In this document: one piece after another, positions 1-4,894 of the stretch
Position numbering within the stretch: position 1 is the first letter of the stretch
Layout of the letters: every line of letters begins with the position of its first letter
Assembly: GCA_009908735.1 (NCBI GenBank)
Contig: JAAAOR010000110.1
Coordinates: 1-5,818, forward strand
Origin: Spirochaetota bacterium
Lineage (GTDB): Bacteria > Spirochaetota > Spirochaetia > DSM-27196 > PWMO01
DNA: 5,818 bases
Direction of reading: 5' to 3'
Translations under genes and position numbers: made by a program
The notes under the pieces: model-generated
The model's database searches: none
Told to the model about the DNA's origin: nothing
Seen by the model: the letters and a program-made list of their open reading frames with translations, nothing else

Positions 1-217
1 TGTTCGACCACATCGTGCGTACATCGGCCTCGAGAGCCAGAATCTCACGGTCGAGGACGAAGGGAACCGAGGTAACCTCCACCACCCGCGTGAGCGAATC
101 GCCATTGATGCGGTCAACGAGGGCCATGATGCGACTTTCCCGCTGCGCAACCGGAACGGTGGCGCAGGAGGAGATGAGAACGACCGCGGCAATCAGTAGC
201 AGGAAACGTGTTCGCAT
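1..217 (-). CDS. Predicted lipoprotein, N-terminal part only (C-terminus beyond left edge)
   Basis: Reading leftward from ATG at 217, an open frame of 72 codons reaches the window edge without a stop. The N-terminus is a lipoprotein signal peptide: Arg at 2 and 4, a hydrophobic core (FLLLIAAVVL, residues 5-14), then the lipobox I-S-S-C with the candidate lipidated Cys at residue 18, followed by Ala-Thr. The mature part begins polar (residues 21-30), then gives a mixed helix/strand-like stretch (MALVDRINGDSLTRV, then VPFVLDREI) that I cannot assign to a family. No Shine-Dalgarno precedes the ATG; an in-frame GTG lies two codons upstream (223-221) and could be the true start. It follows the aminotransferase gene by 36 bases and probably has its own promoter. 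The lipoprotein call rests on the signal peptide and lipobox; the function is unknown. The product would be exported by Sec and anchored in a membrane. Confidence 0.68.
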   Translation of the reverse strand, partial: MRTRFLLLIAAVVLISSCATVPVAQRESRIMALVDRINGDSLTRVVEVTSVPFVLDREILALEADVRTMWSN

Positions 218-228
218 GTTCACTGAAG

Positions 229-257
229 ATCATAGCCGCGGATTACGGGAAAATCAA
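229..257 (-). promoter_or_regulatory. Putative sigma70-type promoter for the lipoprotein gene
   Basis: On the minus strand TTGATT (257-252) matches the -35 consensus at 4 of 6 bases and TATGAT (234-229) matches the -10 consensus at 5 of 6, separated by exactly 17 bases. The -35 box overlaps the TGA stop (256-254) of the aminotransferase gene. The expected transcription start is near 222, only about 5 bases before the ATG at 217, so the message would be nearly leaderless, which agrees with the missing Shine-Dalgarno. The match is by eye and could be chance in this relatively AT-rich junction. Confidence 0.45.
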
Positions 258-1108
258 TATTCAGCGACGATCGGTTTCTGCGCGTGGCGGTAATCGTCGA
301 GAAAGGCATCGTAGGCGCCCATGATGTCGCGCACGATCTCGGGAATCTCGAAGTGGTGGTCCTCGATGCGCGAGACCGGAATCACCTTGCTCGAGGTACT
401 CGTGAGAAAGTAGCCCCTCCAGGTGCCCACTTCACTCTGGGGAAGCGGGCGCTCGAGAACGTCAATTCCGCGCTGCTCGAGCACTTCCTCTAGCGTGAGC
501 TTCGTCACCCCGAGCAGGGACGACTCCTTTGGTGGCTGGTACACGGTTGCCCCATCGGTGTAGAAAATATTGGTCCGGGTGCCCTCGGTAATCTCTCCTG
601 CGCGGTTGACGAGGAGTGCGTCATAGGCCCCGAGGCCCCGCGCCCTGCGGTAGGCAAGCGTGCTCGTAAGCATATCGAGGGATTTCGCCTGCGGGTATCG
701 CCGCTCGCCCTCAAAACAGACCACGGTGGCCCCATCACGGTAGAGCTCGCGGTGCGGAAAGAGGGGATTCAGCATGAATACGTAGAGATGCGCACCCTCG
801 GCGGCGTCGATGTCGGGCGAGCCGATGAGAAGCATCTTGATGTTCGCATCTCGCATCCCGTTGGCCCGGGCAAGATCGAGCACCGACCGCTCGATACCCT
901 CGCGAGAGAATGGATGGGCGAGCCGGATGATCTCGGCGGAATGCAGCAACCTGTCGGCGTGGCGGTCAGGAAAAAAGACAACGCCCTTTCTGAGCTTCAG
1001 CGTCTCGTAGACGCCGTAGCCGTAGGCAAAGTTGATGTCGTCTATGGGTACGACGGCCTCGGCTGCGGGCCTGAGCTTGCCGTTGAATGCGTAATGCTGT
1101 CCGATCAT
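254..1108 (-). CDS. Class IV (fold-type IV) PLP-dependent aminotransferase, complete
   Basis: A complete 284-residue protein, normal length for the family that includes branched-chain aminotransferase, D-amino-acid aminotransferase and 4-amino-4-deoxychorismate lyase (PabC). Visible landmarks in order: the substrate-side loop FAYGYGVYETL (residues 27-37); Arg53 in HADRLLHSA, the usual phosphate-binding Arg; Lys142 in QAKSLD, the expected Schiff-base lysine; the family signature at 157-182 with GEITEGTRTNIF, where Glu175 is the conserved cofactor-contacting Glu; LLGVTK (198-203), the cofactor-phosphate loop; and FLTSTSSKVIPV (234-245), the C-terminal active-site loop. The 'YGVYET' loop is closer to the D-amino-acid aminotransferase/PabC style than to the 'VFEG' of typical branched-chain enzymes, but substrate cannot be fixed from sequence alone and no folate or amino-acid pathway gene is adjacent. 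It is a soluble cytoplasmic enzyme. The start at 1108 is favoured because the overlapping upstream ATG (1116) is in another frame and stops after three codons. Confidence 0.93.
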   Translation of the reverse strand: MIGQHYAFNGKLRPAAEAVVPIDDINFAYGYGVYETLKLRKGVVFFPDRHADRLLHSAEIIRLAHPFSREGIERSVLDLARANGMRDANIKMLLIGSPDIDAAEGAHLYVFMLNPLFPHRELYRDGATVVCFEGERRYPQAKSLDMLTSTLAYRRARGLGAYDALLVNRAGEITEGTRTNIFYTDGATVYQPPKESSLLGVTKLTLEEVLEQRGIDVLERPLPQSEVGTWRGYFLTSTSSKVIPVSRIEDHHFEIPEIVRDIMGAYDAFLDDYRHAQKPIVAEY

Positions 1109-1119
1109 GTGCGCATGTC

Positions 1120-1125
1120 CCTCCT
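1120..1125 (-). promoter_or_regulatory. Ribosome binding site of the aminotransferase, with overlapping mini-ORF
   Basis: A perfect AGGAGG lies on the minus strand at 1125-1120. It is 11 bases from the aminotransferase ATG (1108), rather long, and only 3 bases from another ATG (1116-1114), rather short. That second ATG opens a three-codon frame (Met-Arg-Thr-stop) whose TGA (1107-1105) overlaps the aminotransferase ATG in an ATGA arrangement, so re-initiation is conceivable. Confidence 0.7.
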
Positions 1126-1138
1126 ATCGCTTCCCCGC

Positions 1139-1154
1139 CATCGCCTCGGCGATG
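1139..1154 (-). other. Small hairpin in the ppk-aminotransferase gap (1109-1174)
   Basis: The minus strand reads CATCGC-CGAG-GCGATG, a 6-base-pair stem with a 4-base loop. It sits about 20 bases after the ppk stop and 14 bases before the AGGAGG of the next gene. No T run follows, so it is not an intrinsic terminator. It may affect message stability or ribosome access, or be incidental in a GC-rich spacer. I see no promoter-like boxes in the gap, which supports read-through from ppk. Confidence 0.4.
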
Positions 1155-1174
1155 TTGAGACGCGCCGCCGGGGG

Positions 1175-3316
1175 CTACTCCGCAGGCTTTCGGCGAACGC
1201 TGAACTCTTTTCGGTTCGCAGGCTCACCGGCCGCGGCGTGCTCGCGCGCTTCCTCGTAGAGAAGCTCCTGGCTTCGAACCGGAGTCTCTCCGAATCGAGG
1301 GGTGCGGCGGAGCCAGCTGCCGTCGGGCTGCAGCACACGGGCCTTCACGGTGTCGCGAAAGCACACTTCGAGTACATGCTTGATACGCTTTTTCAGCGGC
1401 ATGCTCTCCACCGGGAAGAGCAGCTCCACGCGGCGATCGAGGTTCCGTGGCATCCAGTCCGCGCTCGAGAGGTAGACATCCCAGGCGCCGCCGTTGTGGA
1501 AGTAGAAGGCCCGCCCGTGCTCGAGGAGACGATCCACGATGCTCACGACGGTGATATTCTCGCTCATCCCGGCCACTCCGGGCACCAGCATGCAGATCCC
1601 ACGCACGTTGAGCTGCACCCGCACCCCCGCCTGCGAGGCGCGGTAGAGGGCATCGATGATTTCCGGGTGGGCCAGAGAGTTCAGCTTTGCCATGATGAGC
1701 CCCGGCGTGTCGGTTGAGGCCCGCTGCGCCTCGCGCTCGATGAGTTGCAGCAGGCGCGTCTTGAGCCCCACCGGGGCGAGGGCAAGCCGAGTGAGCGCGG
1801 GAATAGCGGAGTACCCACTTATCGCGTTGAAAAAGAGGTTCGTCTCGTAGGCGATCTCCTCACGGGTGGTGAGCATGCCGTAGTCGGTGTAGAGCGTGGC
1901 CGTTTTGTCGTTGTAGTTGCCCGTTCCGAGATGAACGTAGCGAACCACGCCCTCGCTCTCGCGCCGAACGATCATCATCGCCTTTGCGTGCACTTTGAGC
2001 TGGGCGATGCCGTAAATCACGATCACCCCGGCTCGCTCGAGCCGTTCTGCCCAGCGGATGTTTCGCTGCTCGTCGAACCTTGCCTTGAGCTCGACGAGGG
2101 CGGTTACCTGCTTGCCGTTCTCGGCGGCCTCCTCGAGTGCTCGCACAATGGGAGAGTCTCCGCTCGTTCTATAGAGTGTCATCTTTATGGCAAGCACCTG
2201 CGGATCGACGGCGGCCTGCTGCACCAGACGAATGACCGGCTCGAAGGACTCGTAGGGCTGGTGCAAGAACGCATCGCGCCGCTTTAGTATGGCGAAAAAG
2301 GAATCCTCCTCGGCAAGGTCCCGCGGCGGCATCGGCGGCATGCTTTCGTTTCGCAGACGATCGAACCCGGTGAGATTGGAAAGGCCCATGAGATCGCCCA
2401 GGCCAAGCGGGCTTGCCGTAGCGTAGATGTAGCGGCTCTCGAGCCCCAGCGCCTCCCGCAGGCGATCGCCGACGGCTTCGGAGTCTGTCGTTACCGTAAG
2501 GCACACCGCTTCCGAGTGCTCCCTGCTCTCGAGCACTTGCTCCATGGCCTCCACGAAATCCTCATCGCGCTCTTCATCCACGCCGAGGTCGGCATCACGA
2601 GTTACACGAAAGCAGCCTGAGCCGGTAATCCGATACCCCGGAAAGAGCTGGTCGGCGTTTTCGACGATCACGTCCTCGAGAAGCGTGAACGTCACCCCGT
2701 GCTCCTTCGCCGGAAGATACACGATGCGCTCGAGCGCCGGCGGCAGTTGGACGACGGCCAGAAGCTCCCGCCCGTCCGTTTCGCCACCGAGGCGCTGCAT
2801 GTCGGGCTGCTCGTCGGGCTTCAGCAGAAAGGCGATATGCAGCCGGTTGTTCCCCGCAACGGGAAGCGGTGCCCGCGGCTCGTGGCGTACCGGCGTCAGC
2901 ACCGGAAACACCCCTTTCACGAAGAAATCCCTCACGAAACCGCGTTGGCTACCGGTGTACTGGCCCGACCGCGCCCAGACGATCCCCTCACGTTCGAGCG
3001 CCGGGATAATATCGTTCCACAGGCCGTCGTACGTGGCGCCAATGATCTCTTTCGCCCTCTCGGCGATGCGGGCGAGCTGGGTATCGGGGCTCAGACCGGA
3101 GGGATCCCGTGGCGAGACGCCCTTGGCCTGTTGGCGCTTGAGACTCGCGACCCTTACCATGAAGAACTCGTCGAAGTTCGACGAGACGATGCAGAGAAAC
3201 TTCCACCGCTCCAAAAGCGGGTTGGAATCGTCGAGCCCCTCCTCGAGCACGCGGGCGTTGAATTCAAGCCAGCTCAAGTCGCGGCTGAAGTAGCGCGGCA
3301 CCTCACTGCCTGTCAT
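1175..3316 (-). CDS. ppk: Polyphosphate kinase 1 (ATP:polyphosphate phosphotransferase), complete
   Basis: This 713-residue enzyme reversibly transfers the gamma phosphate of ATP onto inorganic polyphosphate. It has the full PPK1 architecture: an N domain opening with SRDLSWLEFNARVLEE (11-26) and SSNFDEFFMVR (45-55, Asn47 at the ATP-base site); a head domain to about 320; and two phospholipase-D-like C-terminal domains. His443 in LKVHAK is the autophosphorylated histidine (E. coli His435) and His600 in LLEHGR is the second catalytic His (E. coli His592). Arg383 (TLYRTS) and Arg413 (LKARFDE) match E. coli Arg375 and Arg405, all at a constant offset of 8. HLGTGNYNDKTA (462-473) and YLSSADWMPRNLDRR (615-629) are further family signatures. 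The charged tail after about 680 is slightly longer than in E. coli. Nothing is missing, so it should be active. It lies 18 bases after the Ppx/GppA gene, with a good ribosome binding site. E. coli also pairs ppk with ppx, but in the opposite order. Confidence 0.98.
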   Translation of the reverse strand: MTGSEVPRYFSRDLSWLEFNARVLEEGLDDSNPLLERWKFLCIVSSNFDEFFMVRVASLKRQQAKGVSPRDPSGLSPDTQLARIAERAKEIIGATYDGLWNDIIPALEREGIVWARSGQYTGSQRGFVRDFFVKGVFPVLTPVRHEPRAPLPVAGNNRLHIAFLLKPDEQPDMQRLGGETDGRELLAVVQLPPALERIVYLPAKEHGVTFTLLEDVIVENADQLFPGYRITGSGCFRVTRDADLGVDEERDEDFVEAMEQVLESREHSEAVCLTVTTDSEAVGDRLREALGLESRYIYATASPLGLGDLMGLSNLTGFDRLRNESMPPMPPRDLAEEDSFFAILKRRDAFLHQPYESFEPVIRLVQQAAVDPQVLAIKMTLYRTSGDSPIVRALEEAAENGKQVTALVELKARFDEQRNIRWAERLERAGVIVIYGIAQLKVHAKAMMIVRRESEGVVRYVHLGTGNYNDKTATLYTDYGMLTTREEIAYETNLFFNAISGYSAIPALTRLALAPVGLKTRLLQLIEREAQRASTDTPGLIMAKLNSLAHPEIIDALYRASQAGVRVQLNVRGICMLVPGVAGMSENITVVSIVDRLLEHGRAFYFHNGGAWDVYLSSADWMPRNLDRRVELLFPVESMPLKKRIKHVLEVCFRDTVKARVLQPDGSWLRRTPRFGETPVRSQELLYEEAREHAAAGEPANRKEFSVRRKPAE
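3167..3185. repeat. Inverted repeat, 9-base arms, within ppk
   Basis: CTCGTCGAA (3167-3175), one base, then TTCGACGAG (3177-3185) form a perfect inverted repeat, able to fold as a 7-base-pair stem with a 5-base loop. It encodes the Ser-Ser-Asn-Phe-Asp-Glu segment at residues 45-50 of Ppk, so protein conservation and codon preference may account for it. It lies about 130 bases inside the gene. Confidence 0.5.
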
Positions 3317-3321
3317 GTAAT

Positions 3322-3328
3322 CCCCTTT
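3322..3328 (-). promoter_or_regulatory. Ribosome binding site of ppk
   Basis: AAAGGGG on the minus strand (3328-3322) ends 5 bases before the ppk ATG (3316-3314), inside the 18-base gap after the phosphatase stop (TAA, 3337-3335). It supports the chosen ppk start and shows that ppk has its own initiation signal rather than depending only on coupling. Confidence 0.7.
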
Positions 3329-3334
3329 AACCTT

Positions 3335-4894
3335 TTAGACCGCCACAACCTGGTAGCCGTAGACCTCTTCAAACATCTCCGCCTTGAGCTCGAGCCCGTG
3401 CTTCTCCGCCGAGATATCTCCCGCGTAATCACAGTAGAGGGTAACGAGGTCCTCGTCTTTCTCGACCCGGAAGTCACGAATGCGCTGATTGTGCCCGCGG
3501 TCGAGGGCGTCCGCAACGCGCAGCATAGCGGCAAGCTTCATCACGCGGATACGCTGCTCGCGGCGCAGGGAAATGAAACTCGTGTGCGAGGAGTTCGGCA
3601 TAGCTTTTCGGTGATAGCGTACGATGTGCGATACGATGGCGATATCCGATCGTGAGAGCCCGAAGATCTCGGAGTTGGCCACGATGTACTGCCCGTGCTT
3701 GTGATGACCGCTTGCGCGGATGTAGTTACCGATATCATGGAGAATTGCCGCAACCTCGAGAAGCATGCGCGCATGCTTGTCCATCCCGTGGTCGTCCTCG
3801 AGCTGATCGAAGAGAGAGAGGGCGAGCTTTCGCACATGCGTCGCGTGGGGTTCGTCAACGCGGTACTTCTTGCCGAGATTCGCCGCTGATGCCACGACCT
3901 GGGTGTAGAACTCTCGCTCGACTTCCTTGCTGGTACCGAGGGCAAAGTTCAAGAGCACGCCTTCGCGGATGCTCACGTCGGGAACGATGAGTTGCTGTGC
4001 CTGCGTTGAATCGAGAAACATCTTGAGAATGAGCAGCGCGGGGATGAGACCCTCGGCTTCGTTGTAGGTGACCTCGAGCTCGGAGACAAGCTCGTCGAGG
4101 GAGTAGCCCTCCAAGCGGGCGATGAGACCGTTAAAATCTTCGCGCTCGACCACACTGAACCCAGCTTGCTCCTTGCGTCCGGCGCGGGCTGCGGCGAGGC
4201 GCGCGTCTCCGCCGACGGCAACAAAAAAACGAATGGAGTCCATGCGCATCTCTGCGTTGAGGATCTCCTGGGTCACACGGATGTTCTCTCGCAGGAACGT
4301 TTCAAGGTCTTCGGTGGACTCCCAGCTTGCCCGAACCTGTTGCTCGAGGCGTATGGTGCCGAGCCTGAGAGAGTGCGCGGCTGCCATCTTGCCCCGGCGA
4401 AGCATCATGACCTCGGTCGTGCCGCCGCCTACCTCGATGATGAGCGAGTTCGCGCGGGAGAACCGCGGGCGCATGTGGTCGACCGCGTGCTGCACCGCGA
4501 GGTAGGTGAGGTGATTTTCCTCGACACCTTCCACGATATCGATACGAAACCCCGTGCGCATGTACACCCGGTCGAGAAAGGTATCGCGGTTCTTTGCCTC
4601 TCGAATGGCGCTCGTGGCGATGACCCGCACATCATCCTCGGCGATCTGCCAGCCCTCCAGCATCTCCCGAAAACCGGTAAGGATCTTGATCGCCTGCCGC
4701 ATGGAGTCCCCGGAGAGATAGCCGTCGACGAACACGTCGCGTCCGAGTCCGACAGGCTTGCCGGCCCGGTCGAGACGACGCCAGTGACCCGCGTCATCGA
4801 TCTCGGCGATGACCATGCGGATGGCGGAGGAGCCCATATCTATAACGGCCACTGTTTTCGTCTTCGTACGGCTAATCTGTTCGGTTGTGCTCAT
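3335..4894 (-). CDS. ppx: Ppx/GppA-family phosphatase with C-terminal HD domain (likely exopolyphosphatase)
   Basis: A complete 519-residue cytoplasmic protein of the exopolyphosphatase/pppGpp phosphatase family. The ASKHA-fold part spans about residues 14-315: AVIDMGSSAIRM (16-27, phosphate loop 1), VIATSAIREA (91-100), GVEENHLTYLAV (123-134, with Glu126 matching the catalytic Glu121 of E. coli Ppx), IIEVGGGTTEVMM (152-164, phosphate loop 2) and SIREGVLL (308-315). A helical HD domain follows (about 326-519) with a complete ligand set: His353, His386-Asp387 in ILHDIGNYI, and Asp462 in RVADALDR, plus the HHKHGQYI segment (397-404). The family removes terminal phosphates from polyphosphate or converts pppGpp to ppGpp; its place just before ppk favours polyphosphate. 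Oddities: the usual Asp of loop 2 is Glu154, and the usual 'GSN' of loop 1 is 'GSS'. The start at 4894 overlaps the ROK kinase stop and has no clear Shine-Dalgarno, suggesting translational coupling. Family call is very secure; substrate is inferred. Confidence 0.92.
   Translation of the reverse strand: MSTTEQISRTKTKTVAVIDMGSSAIRMVIAEIDDAGHWRRLDRAGKPVGLGRDVFVDGYLSGDSMRQAIKILTGFREMLEGWQIAEDDVRVIATSAIREAKNRDTFLDRVYMRTGFRIDIVEGVEENHLTYLAVQHAVDHMRPRFSRANSLIIEVGGGTTEVMMLRRGKMAAAHSLRLGTIRLEQQVRASWESTEDLETFLRENIRVTQEILNAEMRMDSIRFFVAVGGDARLAAARAGRKEQAGFSVVEREDFNGLIARLEGYSLDELVSELEVTYNEAEGLIPALLILKMFLDSTQAQQLIVPDVSIREGVLLNFALGTSKEVEREFYTQVVASAANLGKKYRVDEPHATHVRKLALSLFDQLEDDHGMDKHARMLLEVAAILHDIGNYIRASGHHKHGQYIVANSEIFGLSRSDIAIVSHIVRYHRKAMPNSSHTSFISLRREQRIRVMKLAAMLRVADALDRGHNQRIRDFRVEKDEDLVTLYCDYAGDISAEKHGLELKAEMFEEVYGYQVVAV
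3761..3778. repeat. 18-base perfect palindrome inside the HD-domain coding region
   Basis: AAGCATGCGCGCATGCTT equals its own reverse complement over all 18 bases; the flanking bases (3760 and 3779, both G) end the symmetry. It codes on the minus strand for Lys-His-Ala-Arg-Met-Leu (residues 373-378 of the phosphatase). As RNA it could form a 7-base-pair stem with a 4-base CGCG loop. No function can be assigned from position alone. Confidence 0.6.
4891..4894 (-). other. ATGA stop/start overlap coupling the ROK kinase to the phosphatase
   Basis: The TGA stop of the ROK kinase (4893-4891) overlaps the ATG of the phosphatase (4894-4892). The upstream sequence holds only a weak GGGA, so translation of the phosphatase probably depends on ribosomes finishing the kinase. 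This implies the two proteins are made together in linked amounts. Confidence 0.75.

Noticed and set aside
1139..1154. Intrinsic terminator after ppk
   Set aside because: The hairpin has only 6 base pairs and is followed by GC-rich sequence with no T run on the minus strand.
752..1717. Long plus-strand open frame (321 codons) opposite the aminotransferase and ppk
   Set aside because: It is antisense to two well-supported genes, spans their junction, has no recognisable motif, and is His/Arg/Val-rich in the way expected from the complement of CTC/GAG-rich coding DNA.
2699..3655. Long plus-strand open frame (318 codons) opposite ppk and the phosphatase
   Set aside because: It is antisense to conserved catalytic domains of both genes, without family motifs; stop codons are simply rare on this strand in GC-rich DNA.
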